A stretch of DNA of 49,574 nt. Origin: an uncultured Campylobacter sp. (GTDB taxonomy: Bacteria; Campylobacterota; Campylobacteria; Campylobacterales; Campylobacteraceae). Positions 8,546 to 17,296 of this stretch are shown here, in pieces. A model generated the notes under the pieces. That model was given only the letters and a program-made list of their open reading frames with translations, was not told the DNA's origin and ran no database searches. The stretch covers positions 1 through 49,574 of the forward strand of contig CALKQT010000100.1 of NCBI GenBank assembly GCA_937990735.1, given 5' to 3'. Position 1 is the stretch's first letter. Each line of letters opens with the position of its first letter. A program made the translations under genes and the position numbers.

Positions 8546-9853
8546 ATGACCGAAAGCTGCGTAACGCAGATCTATTTTGCAAAAAAAGGCGAGCTGACGC
8601 CGCAGATGAGAGAGGTCGCACAAAGCGAGCGCATGGACGTGCGGGCCTTGTGCGATCTGCTCGCGCAAGGAAGAGCGATCATCCCCGCAAACGTTAATCA
8701 CAAAAGCCTAAAACCCATCGGTATCGGACGCGCGCTGCGGTGCAAGATCAACGCCAACATCGGCTCCTCGGGCACGACGAGCGATATTGAGGGCGAGCTG
8801 GAAAAGCTTGAGGTCTGCTTAAAGTACGGCGCCGATACGGTGATGGATCTAAGCACGGGCGGCGATTTGGACGAGATCCGCGCCGCGATAATCGAGTGCT
8901 CGCCCGTACCCATAGGCACGGTGCCGATCTATCAGATGATCCATGAGCTGAGCGATATTAAAAATTTAAAAACGAGCGCTATTCTTAGCACGATCGAGAA
9001 GCAGGCGCGGCAGGGAGTGGATTATTTCACGATCCACGCGGGCTTTAAGCTCGAGTTTATGCCGCTGCTGTCCCGTCGCAAAATGGGTATCGTAAGCAGG
9101 GGCGGCTCGCTGATAGCGTCGTGGATGATGAAATTTCATAAACAAAACCCCTTCTACGAAGCGTTTGATGAAATTTGCGATATCTGCGCCGCCTACGACG
9201 TATCGCTATCTCTGGGCGACGGTTTGCGCCCGGGCTGCTTATACGACGCGACCGATAGGGCGCAGCTTAGTGAGCTTGAAATTTTAGGCGAGCTAGCCCT
9301 GCGCGCGAATGAAAAAAACGTGCAGGTGATGATCGAGGGGCCGGGACATATCCCGTTTAACGAGATTGAGCTTAATATGCAGCTAGAGCGCAAACTCTGC
9401 CACGACGCACCGTTTTACGTGCTGGGGCCGCTTCCGACCGACATCGGCGCGGGCTACGATCACATCAGCAGCGCTATCGGCGGGACGATGGCTGCGTATT
9501 GCGGCGCTAGCATGCTCTGCTACGTAACGCCGAAGGAGCATCTGGGGCTTCCCAATGCAAAAGACGTCAGAGAGGGCATCATCGCGCACAAAATCGCCGC
9601 TCATGCCGCGGACGTCGCGCTAGGCAAAGCGGGCGCGATAGAGCGCGATCACGAGATGAGCGATGCGAGGTATAATTTTGATTGGAACAGGCAGTTTGAG
9701 CTTAGCTTCGATCCTGCGCATGCGCGCGAGCTGCACGACGAGAGCCTGGGCGATGAAATTTACAAGGGCGCGGAGTTTTGCTCGATGTGCGGGCCGAAAT
9801 TTTGCGCATATAAAATCAGTAGAAATTTAACCGAAAATAAGGAGAAAGAATGA
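8546..9853 (+). CDS. thiC: phosphomethylpyrimidine synthase ThiC
   Basis: Radical-SAM enzyme that rearranges aminoimidazole ribotide into hydroxymethylpyrimidine phosphate, the pyrimidine half of thiamine. The 435 residues match the short form of the family. Visible motifs are NANIGSSGTTSDIE, GADTVMDLSTGGD, MIEGPGHIP and the C-terminal cluster-binding CSMCGPKFC, which is the CxxCxxxxC type special to ThiC. It starts after a weak AGGCG-like site. I looked for the TPP riboswitch conserved pieces (CTGAGA, and the ACC...GAACCTGAT side) in the preceding 218 bases and did not find them; a TATTAT at 8511-8516 could be the -10 box. Its stop overlaps the mrp start by four bases. Confidence 0.97.
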   Translation: MTESCVTQIYFAKKGELTPQMREVAQSERMDVRALCDLLAQGRAIIPANVNHKSLKPIGIGRALRCKINANIGSSGTTSDIEGELEKLEVCLKYGADTVMDLSTGGDLDEIRAAIIECSPVPIGTVPIYQMIHELSDIKNLKTSAILSTIEKQARQGVDYFTIHAGFKLEFMPLLSRRKMGIVSRGGSLIASWMMKFHKQNPFYEAFDEICDICAAYDVSLSLGDGLRPGCLYDATDRAQLSELEILGELALRANEKNVQVMIEGPGHIPFNEIELNMQLERKLCHDAPFYVLGPLPTDIGAGYDHISSAIGGTMAAYCGASMLCYVTPKEHLGLPNAKDVREGIIAHKIAAHAADVALGKAGAIERDHEMSDARYNFDWNRQFELSFDPAHARELHDESLGDEIYKGAEFCSMCGPKFCAYKISRNLTENKEKE

Positions 9854-10944
9854 GTAAAGACGAAGTCTTAAATTTGCTTAAAAGTGTGATCTATCCGGGC
9901 TTTTCTAAAAGCATCGTGGATTTTGGATTTGTAAAAGAGGTCGAGATCGGCGATAGAATTTTCGTAGGGATCGAAATCCCCAGCGCCAAGCCTGAGATCG
10001 CAGCAGAGCTCAGATCGGCGGTGCAAAAGGCGCTAGGGGCGGATGCCGAAATTTTAATCAAACAGCCTAAGATCGCCGAGGAAAAGAGCAACTCTCGCAG
10101 CGGCAAAAATATCGCGCCGCAGATCAAGCATTTCGTGATGATCAGCAGCGGCAAGGGCGGCGTAGGCAAGAGCACGACGACGCTAAATTTAGCCATCAGC
10201 ACGGCAAAGCTAGGCAAGAGAGTGGGGATTTTGGATGCCGATATTTACGGGCCGAATTTGCCGCGAATGTTGGGCGAAGATAAAACGCAAGCAAGCGTCG
10301 TGGGGCAGAAGCTAAAGCCGATCTTAAGCCACGGCGTGGAGATGATGAGCATGGGCGTGCTGATGGAGGAGGGCGCGAGCCTCATCTGGCGCGGCTCGAT
10401 GATAATGAAAGCGATCGAGCAGCTGCTAAAAGACGTGGCGTGGAGCGACCTGGACGTGCTATTTTTGGATATGCCTCCTGGCACCGGCGATGCGCAGCTC
10501 ACGCTCGCTCAGAGCGTGCCGGTGACGGCGGGCGTGTGCGTCACGACACCGCAGACGGTCGCGCTGGACGACAGCGCGCGCGGACTTGATATGTTCGAAA
10601 AGCTCCACATCCCGATCGCAGGCCTTATCGAGAATATGAGCGGCTTCATCTGCCCAGATAACGGCAAGGAGTACGATATCTTCGGTCGCGGCGGCGCGCA
10701 AAAGCTGGCGCAGCGATACGACACCGAAGTAATCGGCGAGATCCCGATCGAGATCGCTATCCGCGAGGGCGGCGACAGCGGCAAGCCGGTAAGCTTCTAC
10801 GCGCCCGATTCTTTGAGCGCGAAGCGCTACGAAGATGCCGCGCGCAAGCTGTGGGAGAAGATCGAAAAGATCGATCGCGAGGAGCTGGCGGACAATTCCG
10901 CGATCCAGCCGGTGATGGACGGAAAGAGCGCCTGCTCGAATTAG
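9850..10944 (+). CDS. mrp: Mrp/ApbC-type P-loop iron-sulfur carrier
   Basis: A 364-residue cytosolic ATPase of the Mrp/NBP35 family that carries Fe-S clusters to apoproteins. The N-terminal 70 residues are the DUF59/MIP18-like domain. The deviant Walker A GKGGVGKST is at residues 101-109, followed by DADIYGPNLPRMLG and the switch DMPPGTGDAQLT. Near the C-terminus the family normally has CxxC; here the matching place reads FICPDNG with only one cysteine, so cluster binding may use another residue or be weak. It is coupled to thiC by an ATGA overlap, which fits a supply of clusters to the ThiC and ThiH radical enzymes, though that link is inference. Confidence 0.94.
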   Translation: MSKDEVLNLLKSVIYPGFSKSIVDFGFVKEVEIGDRIFVGIEIPSAKPEIAAELRSAVQKALGADAEILIKQPKIAEEKSNSRSGKNIAPQIKHFVMISSGKGGVGKSTTTLNLAISTAKLGKRVGILDADIYGPNLPRMLGEDKTQASVVGQKLKPILSHGVEMMSMGVLMEEGASLIWRGSMIMKAIEQLLKDVAWSDLDVLFLDMPPGTGDAQLTLAQSVPVTAGVCVTTPQTVALDDSARGLDMFEKLHIPIAGLIENMSGFICPDNGKEYDIFGRGGAQKLAQRYDTEVIGEIPIEIAIREGGDSGKPVSFYAPDSLSAKRYEDAARKLWEKIEKIDREELADNSAIQPVMDGKSACSN

Positions 10945-11700
10945 GACTTTGGCGGGCGCGGCGTCAAATTTAGCGTGGAATTTCTCGTGAATTTTGCAGA
11001 TTAGAATTTGGCGCGGAATTTCATAGTTTGGAATTTCACGCCTAATTTTGCTGCAAATTTTATAATGCTCGCAAAATTTCGGTATGCAATCCGTCATAGA
11101 ATTTTGCCCGTAAATTTAGCGGGCAGAATTTCACGCGGGTTTCGCAGCTTGGAATTTCATGCTGAATTTTGAAGCTCGAAATTCTGCGTTAAAATTTCGC
11201 CACGAAATTTTGAAGTAATTTTACGGCGAAAATTAAATTCCAAACGCGCAATTCAGCGAGGTAAAATTTGCCGTAGAATTCCGCCTTGGAGTTTTAAATG
11301 TAAAATTTTAAGCATAAAGCTTTGCCGCAGAATTTTAAAATGTGAAATTTTATCGCTAAAGCTCTGTTTTAAAATTTTAAGATGGGGCTTTAATATGAAT
11401 TTTAGGCTTGAAATTTTATCGCGCCTAGCTTTTTAGCGGTAGCCGCAGGATTGTGCTAGTTTAAAATTTTATTTTGCCCGGCTTTATGGCGGTGGAGCTT
11501 ATCTGCGAAAGCCTCTGCGAAGCTTATTCGGGATGGAATTTTATCCGTAGCGGTCGCGGCAAGGAGATTTCTCGCGCAGTTGAAATTTAAGCAGCTGGAA
11601 TTTCATTCGTATAGGCAGGAAGCTAAAGCGGCAAAATCCCTAAGCTTAGGGCTTTTAGGTTTAGGGATTTTACTTTTATACGAAATAAGAAAGGTCGGTA
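10945..11700. other. repeat-rich intergenic spacer
   Basis: A spacer of about 750 bases made of closely packed GGAATTTC, GAAATTTTG, TAAAATTTT and AGAATTT words at intervals of about 11-15 bases, with variable filler. Several words are followed by the same filler (for example GGAATTTCA with CGC, TAG or TGC). Frames stay open for short distances on both strands because the words lack stops in some phases, but no start, RBS and conserved protein come together. A hairpin near its end is listed separately. Confidence 0.65.
11633..11671. promoter_or_regulatory. inverted repeat upstream of the exported-protein gene
   Basis: The 11-base arms AAAATCCCTAA (11633-11643) and TTAGGGATTTT (11661-11671) are perfect complements around a 17-base loop. 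CCCTAAGCTTAGGG at 11638-11651 is itself a perfect palindrome. The 3' arm ends in TTTT, so the RNA could act as a terminator or attenuator, or the DNA could be an operator. It lies 29 bases before the start codon of the next gene. Confidence 0.5.
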
Positions 11701-12726
11701 ATGAGGTTTTTGATTATTTTGGTGCTTGCATTTGCGGCGTTCGCGCAAGAGAGCAATATGCAAAAATGGGCGAAGGAGATTACCGCGGACGCGCAGATCC
11801 CGCAGGATAAGTTTTTGGCGTTTTATCTGAATAAAGATGAGCCTAAGAAGGTGATTTTCTCTGAAAACGTCGATCGCATCAGCGTCAATTACGAAGGAAA
11901 TTCTTTCCATGAAATTCCATCTCCAAATCTTATGGCGTATTGGGTCGGCGAGTTTAATTTCGACGCAGATGTCGAAAAGATGGTGCTAGGAGATTACGGC
12001 TGGTCTACGCTGGTAATCGCCGTAGACGGCACGGATGTGCTAGGCGGGACGTCGAGCAATCAAAAGCGCCCGCTTACGTATAAATTTAGCAAGGGCAAGC
12101 ACAAGATCGAAGCGTGGTTTTTAAATGACGCGCATTCTAGCGAGCTTTTTGTGGATTTTAAAGATGTAGAGCCCTTTTATCGTCAAAAAGACGCCGTAGC
12201 CAAGATCCCTGCGGATAAGGACTACGACCTGTGGCTGGGCGCGATCTATGAAAGCGCTCAGATGAATAATCGCGTCAAGCTAAATTTAGCCAAATCCGCT
12301 AAACCCATCGTGCTACTGCTTAGCTCATATCGCGCCGTGGAGTGGGAGATCTCAAATCCGCAAAATAACGAAATTCTAGCCGTGTTAATTTACAACCCCA
12401 TAAGTAGCGTCCGTGGCGTAAGCGGTGCGCTTTACGTCGAAGACTACAGATACACGGAGGCTGCGGATGGGCTTAAATGCGAGTGCATCTCGGGCAATGT
12501 CTTTCACTGCGACGGCAGCGAGATTTATGATATGAACGGGCGCGTAAACGGGATATTTGGCAGAGGCCTGGGGGCATTTGCCGGCAAGCACGCCGTAAAT
12601 TCCTTAGATTTGCCGGGGCTTGTTATTACTCCAAAAATTTTAGACGAAAGTAAAGCTCGCCTACTCTCTGTAGAAGCCGACCGCAAGAAATGCGAAAGCA
12701 CACCGATGGATGATGTGTTTAGGTGA
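11701..12726 (+). CDS. exported protein of unknown function, possibly PA14-like beta-sandwich
   Basis: A 341-residue protein with a clear signal peptide (MRFLIILVLAFAAFAQ, cleavage near residues 15-18), so periplasmic or surface exposed. The segment at about residues 60-155 (AYWVGEFNFDADVEKMVLGD, then a strand-rich part ending HKIEAWFLND) is reminiscent of PA14-type carbohydrate-binding modules, which typically have a glycine/tryptophan-rich sandwich; this is a weak resemblance. Cysteines at CECISGNVFHC and near the C-terminus may form disulfides. It starts 29 bases after a strong inverted repeat and stands apart from neighbours in function. No family is recognised with confidence. Confidence 0.8.
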   Translation: MRFLIILVLAFAAFAQESNMQKWAKEITADAQIPQDKFLAFYLNKDEPKKVIFSENVDRISVNYEGNSFHEIPSPNLMAYWVGEFNFDADVEKMVLGDYGWSTLVIAVDGTDVLGGTSSNQKRPLTYKFSKGKHKIEAWFLNDAHSSELFVDFKDVEPFYRQKDAVAKIPADKDYDLWLGAIYESAQMNNRVKLNLAKSAKPIVLLLSSYRAVEWEISNPQNNEILAVLIYNPISSVRGVSGALYVEDYRYTEAADGLKCECISGNVFHCDGSEIYDMNGRVNGIFGRGLGAFAGKHAVNSLDLPGLVITPKILDESKARLLSVEADRKKCESTPMDDVFR

Positions 12727-12767
12727 GATGGAATTTTATAAGCGTTTGAAAATGGGTAAAATTTTTA

Positions 12768-12773
12768 TATAAT
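12768..12773 (+). promoter_or_regulatory. -10 box for the AT-rich membrane protein gene
   Basis: TATAAT lies 37 bases upstream of the ATG of the following gene, in the context TTTTTATATAATTC. This fits the Campylobacter sigma-70 pattern of an AT-rich run before a TATAAT-type box with no conserved -35. A GGGAG ribosome binding site follows at about 12800. Confidence 0.6.
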
Positions 12774-12810
12774 TCTTTGATTAGTTTATATTGTGTGGTG
12801 GGAGAAATAA

Positions 12811-13839
12811 ATGTCTGAAAATCCAGAAAATCAGAAAAATCCAGAAAATATTTTTAATAAGCTAAAAGAGATTTGTGAAGGAATTTTATCGATTTTAAAA
12901 TTGATTTCCTTAATAATGCCCGCATTCTCTATTATTATAGGCTTTGTGTTTGCTATGACTTATATGAGAGATAATGGATTTTTTAGTTATGAAATCTTTA
13001 GCATAAATTTTATGTGGGTTTTCTTGCTTGTGGGTATGTTGTTAATAGCCATTCACGGATTTTATATTTTGGGTGCGCATCTACGTATAACTAAAAAAAC
13101 TGACGATGAAGCTGCATACATTACCTGTATTTTTATAAATATAACTTTAAAAGTTTTTGTTTTTTTAGGGTGTTGTTGTATGTTGTATAATAATGTCGTT
13201 TTTATTTATTTAATAATTTTTTGTTTTATCGTATCGATAATTTTATTTATCATATATTGCACTTGTTGCCGTAAAAAGCAAGAATGTATGAAAAAAATTC
13301 CTTGGGCTACTGAAATAATATATATAGTCATTTTTATCACTTTTTTTTGTTTCGAAGGATTGCAAGGGGTTGATCCTTCTTTTATAGTATTTGCCATTTT
13401 CTTCTTTTTATTTGAAGCATTAATAATTTTTATTTCGTGTGCAGCTATCACTATAGAAAGATTTTTTGAGGCGCTTGGTATAATGTTTATTGCGTTTCAT
13501 ATATTATTTTTATCACTGAGTGTGCCTATTTTTTCGCAATTTTTTAAGGAATCACAATACTATAGCTTCAATTTTATTTGCAAAAAATTTTTAAAGTCTA
13601 TAAATTTAGCTTCCGATCATGCTGAAATTTATCTAAAAGATAAAAATGAATCTGTTATTAGCGGTAAGTTAATTTTTGATGATGGTAAATATGCTTATGT
13701 GGAATTTAATCGCACGATTAGCAATTGCGGCGATGTCGGCGATTCTTGCATTAAAACTATAAAAAAGAAAGTTCCTAGCGAGGATGTTAGCATTATTACC
13801 AAAGTTAAAAAAGATACCAAAGCGAGTGTTTCGAAGTAA
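12811..13839 (+). CDS. AT-rich multi-pass membrane protein of unknown function
   Basis: A 342-residue protein with an acidic Asn/Pro-rich start (SENPENQKNPENIFNK), then about seven hydrophobic helices between residues 30 and 260 that are very rich in Ile and Phe, and a soluble C-terminal domain of about 85 residues (AEIYLKDKNESVISGKLIF...) that looks beta-rich. Cysteine pairs and triplets (GCCCM, CTCCRKK) sit between helices. Codon use is much more AT-rich than the neighbours, which suggests recent acquisition. It has its own TATAAT promoter and is followed by a strong hairpin, so it is a single-gene transcription unit. No family recognised. Confidence 0.8.
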   Translation: MSENPENQKNPENIFNKLKEICEGILSILKLISLIMPAFSIIIGFVFAMTYMRDNGFFSYEIFSINFMWVFLLVGMLLIAIHGFYILGAHLRITKKTDDEAAYITCIFINITLKVFVFLGCCCMLYNNVVFIYLIIFCFIVSIILFIIYCTCCRKKQECMKKIPWATEIIYIVIFITFFCFEGLQGVDPSFIVFAIFFFLFEALIIFISCAAITIERFFEALGIMFIAFHILFLSLSVPIFSQFFKESQYYSFNFICKKFLKSINLASDHAEIYLKDKNESVISGKLIFDDGKYAYVEFNRTISNCGDVGDSCIKTIKKKVPSEDVSIITKVKKDTKASVSK

Positions 13840-13878
13840 AATTACAAGAAGCCAAGCAATATAAAACAAAATAATCAA

Positions 13879-13912
13879 GAATTTAAAAGCGCATGTTTTC
13901 GCTTTTAAATTC
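13879..13912. terminator. 13-bp hairpin between the membrane protein gene and dapD
   Basis: GAATTTAAAAGCG (13879-13891) and CGCTTTTAAATTC (13900-13912) are perfect complements with an 8-base loop CATGTTTT. It lies 40 bases after the stop of the AT-rich gene and before the dapD promoter. The T-rich 3' arm suits a Rho-independent terminator, though no long U run follows. Confidence 0.65.
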
Positions 13913-13955
13913 CATTCATGCACCTTTTCAAATCCCCTTTTAAATTAAATTTAGC

Positions 13956-13961
13956 TATACT
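13956..13961 (+). promoter_or_regulatory. -10 box for dapD
   Basis: TATACT in the context TTTAGCTATACTCC, 30 bases upstream of the dapD ATG, preceded by an AT-rich run and followed by an AAGGA ribosome binding site at 13981-13985. Typical Campylobacter sigma-70 spacing. Confidence 0.55.
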
Positions 13962-13991
13962 CCCGCGCAATTTTGCGATTAAGGATTAAAT

Positions 13992-15185
13992 ATGAAAGAG
14001 ATTAAAAGCCTAAGCGAGCTGCGAGCTTTTGCGGATAAAGTTCGCGCCAAAAAGGGCTATCGCGATCCGATGATGTGGGCGGTCGGGCGTGTATTTAAGG
14101 GGCGCGCGGAGGGGTACAAAAGCCTAAGCGTAAATTACGCGCACGTAAATTTTAAAGATGGGCTAGTAAGCGCAGCAGTGCTAATCCATGCTCTAACCGA
14201 ATGCGGCGAGGTCGTGGATTTTAGCGGTAGCGAGTGCGTCCTTCCGCTAACGCACAAAGCCCTAAAAAAGGCGATCGAGGCTTTAAAATTTCTACAGCCA
14301 GACGCCAAAGAGGGCGCGCACAAAAATCTGCAGGTGTTGCTTGCGGTTAAAGAGGCGATGAAATCGGACGAGCACGCGAGCTTTTGCGCCAGCTTCATCT
14401 TTGAGGATACCGCGCCAAAAAGTGTCGAGAGCGTCTATCTCAAGCTTTACGCGCTTTCGCTAAATCTCTGTGAGCCGCGCACGCTCAATCTAGACGGCGC
14501 ATTTAGCGTACTTCCGAACGTCGCATGGGACGAAAACGCCCGCCCGATCGAGCTTTGGTGGCTGCGTGAAAACGAAATCTCTTTAAAAATGCAAGGCCGC
14601 TATCCGCGTATCATTAGCGTCGATAAATTTCCGCGCTACCTAAGCCACGTCGTGCCGCCGCAAAATGTGCGGATTTTAGACGATGCGAAGGTGCGTTTTG
14701 GTGCGCATATCTCCGCGGGTACGACCGTGATGCCGGGTGCTGCGTATGTAAATTTCAACGCAGGCACGACCGGCAGCGTTATGATCGAGGGGCGCGTCAG
14801 TAGCTCGGTCGTCGTGGGCGAGGGTAGCGACATAGGCGGCGGTGCGTCGATTTTGGGCGTGCTAAGCGGCACCAACGGCAATGCAGTGAGCATAGGCAAG
14901 CACTGCTTGCTGGGCGCAAACTCCGTCACGGGCATTCCGCTAGGCGATCGCTGCATCGTGGATGCCGGTATCGCGGTACTTGAGGGCACGAAGGTTTTTG
15001 TCGCGCAAAAGGATCGCGAGGCGCTAGCAGCGCTAAATACGGGCTTTGCATTTGATCGCGAAATTTATAAAGGACTTGAGCTTGCCGGGCTTAGCGGACT
15101 TCACTTCCGACAAAATAGCCAAAGCGGGCAGATTACGGCAAGCGTTAGCAAGCGCGCGATCAAACTCAACGCGGAACTGCATTAA
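13992..15185 (+). CDS. dapD: tetrahydrodipicolinate N-succinyltransferase
   Basis: A cytosolic acyltransferase of lysine and diaminopimelate synthesis that moves succinyl from succinyl-CoA to tetrahydrodipicolinate. The 397 residues match the long DapD form found in Campylobacter rather than the roughly 270-residue E. coli type. The C-terminal half is a left-handed parallel beta-helix: the hexapeptide turns are visible in VRFGAHISAGTTVMPGAAYV, then GTTGSVMIEGRVSSSVVVG, DIGGGASILGVLSGTNGNAV and GANSVTGIPLGDRCIVDAG. The alpha/beta N-terminal domain precedes it. It has its own promoter and no partner Dap genes nearby. Confidence 0.96.
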   Translation: MKEIKSLSELRAFADKVRAKKGYRDPMMWAVGRVFKGRAEGYKSLSVNYAHVNFKDGLVSAAVLIHALTECGEVVDFSGSECVLPLTHKALKKAIEALKFLQPDAKEGAHKNLQVLLAVKEAMKSDEHASFCASFIFEDTAPKSVESVYLKLYALSLNLCEPRTLNLDGAFSVLPNVAWDENARPIELWWLRENEISLKMQGRYPRIISVDKFPRYLSHVVPPQNVRILDDAKVRFGAHISAGTTVMPGAAYVNFNAGTTGSVMIEGRVSSSVVVGEGSDIGGGASILGVLSGTNGNAVSIGKHCLLGANSVTGIPLGDRCIVDAGIAVLEGTKVFVAQKDREALAALNTGFAFDREIYKGLELAGLSGLHFRQNSQSGQITASVSKRAIKLNAELH

Positions 15186-15537
15186 ATTTAAACAGCGGGC
15201 GCGGATTGGCTGGAGCTTTTCAAAGCTACGTTAAATCTATAACTTAAACGGCGAGCTTGAAAAGGATACGGATGATCTCGCCGCACGCCGCTTTGAGCAA
15301 TAGCATGTGATCCATCACAAAAATTTCCGCTCATAGAATTTCACGCGGAATTTAAAGAATTTTTGCCGCGATTTAGAAAATTTCTAGCGGTGATTTATGG
15401 AATTTACGCCGCTAATTTAACGCGAAAGCTTTTGGCGGCTCGCGGATTTTTGCCGCGCAGAGGGTTCTTAAATTTCAAAAATAGATTGAATTTAAAATTT
15501 GAATATGATAGATTTCAAATAAAATTAGGAGGTTAAA
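15186..15537. other. intergenic spacer with AAATTT words
   Basis: No gene is supported. The second half has many GGAATTTA, AGAATTTT and TTTAAAATTT words. The spacer ends in an unusually strong ribosome binding site, TTAGGAGG at 15526-15533, for the small exported protein. Confidence 0.5.
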
Positions 15538-15930
15538 ATGGAAAAATTTATACCCGCCCTGTTCGGCGTATTTATCTGCAGCGCAGCGCTTGCGGGAGAT
15601 GTAGATGCCGATGCACAGCGCTGCAAGGCTTTGGCGGACGCCGTAAATGGGCACAGTCACCCCGAGACTAAAAATATAGAGTTGGGCGCGGCTACATGCG
15701 AGGGCGATAAATTTGTAATTCCTACGATTCTAAAAAATGAAATTTGGGATAAAGTAGATCCCAAAATCAAGCAAAATTTTGAAAGCATTTTGCGCGCCAA
15801 CAGGCAAAAGGACGTCTGCGCGATGATGAAAGCGGGCGGTCTAAATCGCATAGGCGTACGAGAATTTCTGCAAAGCGGCGAAAAAATCGCCGATCTGACC
15901 TACACGCGCAGCGATTGCGGCTTGGAATAA
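15538..15930 (+). CDS. small exported protein of unknown function
   Basis: A 130-residue protein with a signal peptide (MEKFIPALFGVFICSAALAG, cleavage after Ala-Gly near residue 20). Four cysteines in the mature part (RCKAL, ATCEG, DVCAMM, SDCGLE) probably make two disulfides in the periplasm. A perfect AGGAGG site lies six bases before the ATG, so translation is probably strong. It is followed after 18 bases by the CDF transporter gene and may be cotranscribed with it; a role in metal handling is possible but not shown by sequence. No family recognised. Confidence 0.8.
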   Translation: MEKFIPALFGVFICSAALAGDVDADAQRCKALADAVNGHSHPETKNIELGAATCEGDKFVIPTILKNEIWDKVDPKIKQNFESILRANRQKDVCAMMKAGGLNRIGVREFLQSGEKIADLTYTRSDCGLE

Positions 15931-15948
15931 AATTTCAAAGGAGAGATA

Positions 15949-17076
15949 ATGGAAGTGCCTCAAGCGGCGTATAGCAGAGATAAAATCATCATTCGCACCG
16001 GTGCGATCGGTATCATTTCAAATGTAATTTTAGCGGCATTTAAGGGCGTCGTGGGGCTGATCTCAGGCTCGATCGCGATCGTACTTGATGCCGTAAATAA
16101 CCTAAGCGACGCACTTTCGTCCGTCATTACGATCGTGGGCGTGCATCTTGCTAGCAAGCAGCCCGATCGCGCGCACCCCTTCGGACACGGCAGGATCGAG
16201 TATCTAAGCGCGATCGTAATCGCCGTAATCATCCTCTACACTGGCGGCGTCTCGCTCGTTGAATCGATCAAAAAGATCATTCATCCGCAAGCGGCGAATT
16301 ATAATGCGGTTTCGCTCGCCATCATCGCCGTAGCCGTCGCGGCGAAATTTAGCCTAGGGCTTTATACGCAAAAGACGGGTGAGCGCGTAAATTCTAACTC
16401 GCTCATCGCTAGCGGCGTGGACGCCAAATACGATGCGCTCGTATCGCTAGCCACCCTCGTAGCGGCTTTAATTTCGCTTATTTTCGGGCTGAGCTTGGAG
16501 GCGTATCTGGGCGCGATAATTTCGGCTCTTTTGATCAAAACGGCGTATGAAATTCTACGCGACACGATCAGCAAGCTTTTGGGCTCGCGTCCGAGCTTGG
16601 AGCTGACGAATGAAATTTACAACGTCGTGCGGGGCTTTGAGGGCGTCATCGGCGCATACGATCTGATGTTTCATGACTACGGGCCCGATAAGATGGTCGG
16701 CAGCATCCACATCGAAGTCGCAGAGGACACGACCGCAGCGCAGATCGACGCTCTTACGCGCCGCATTCAAAACGCCGTTTTTGCGAAATTTAATATCATC
16801 CTAGACACCGTAGGAATTTACGCGTTTAACAGGAACGATCCGCGCGCCGCCGAGATCTACGAGCATATCAAGCAGATGGCGTTTTCGCATGAGTTCGTCT
16901 CGCAGATACACGGATTTTATCTCGACGAGGAAAAGCGCTCGATCAGCTTCGACGTCATCGTCGATTTCGCAGCGCCCGATATGGAGGCGACGTTTCGCGC
17001 GGTCTGCAAGCAGGTGCGCGCGGCGTATCCGAACTACACGCTCATCATCACTCGCGATAGCGACTACAGCGGTTAA
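15949..17076 (+). CDS. cation diffusion facilitator (CDF) metal exporter
   Basis: A 375-residue inner-membrane antiporter that exports divalent metal (Zn, Fe, Mn or Co) in exchange for protons. The first 215 residues hold six hydrophobic helices. The helix II site is VLDAVNNLSDALSS (Asp and Asn instead of the HxxxD of zinc types), the first loop is HPFGHGRIEYLSA, and helix V has GVDAKYDALVSLATL. The C-terminal cytoplasmic domain (about 220-300) is the usual ferredoxin-like dimer module, and a second one-domain extension follows. DxxxD-type sites are commoner in Fe/Mn exporters than in zinc ones, so iron or manganese is a reasonable guess. Confidence 0.92.
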   Translation: MEVPQAAYSRDKIIIRTGAIGIISNVILAAFKGVVGLISGSIAIVLDAVNNLSDALSSVITIVGVHLASKQPDRAHPFGHGRIEYLSAIVIAVIILYTGGVSLVESIKKIIHPQAANYNAVSLAIIAVAVAAKFSLGLYTQKTGERVNSNSLIASGVDAKYDALVSLATLVAALISLIFGLSLEAYLGAIISALLIKTAYEILRDTISKLLGSRPSLELTNEIYNVVRGFEGVIGAYDLMFHDYGPDKMVGSIHIEVAEDTTAAQIDALTRRIQNAVFAKFNIILDTVGIYAFNRNDPRAAEIYEHIKQMAFSHEFVSQIHGFYLDEEKRSISFDVIVDFAAPDMEATFRAVCKQVRAAYPNYTLIITRDSDYSG

Positions 17077-17296
17077 AATTTAAATTGCTCTAGCGGTTTA
17101 AATTTAATCGCGCCGGCTCTCGCTTTCTCGCGCACCCCTTCGGCGAAATTTCAGAATTTTAAGCTACAATAGGAAAAATTTATCGCGGTTCGCCGCGGCG
17201 TAAAAGTCGCAATAAAACGTGATATGAGATTTGCGCGCAAAACCTAGCAGAAGCCCGCGCGCAAGGCAATGCAAAGAGAAATTTAAAAGGAAAAAT

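Noticed and set aside
8371..8697. 108-codon plus frame before and within thiC
   Set aside because: Overlaps thiC in another phase, highly basic, no motif; the thiC frame is certain.
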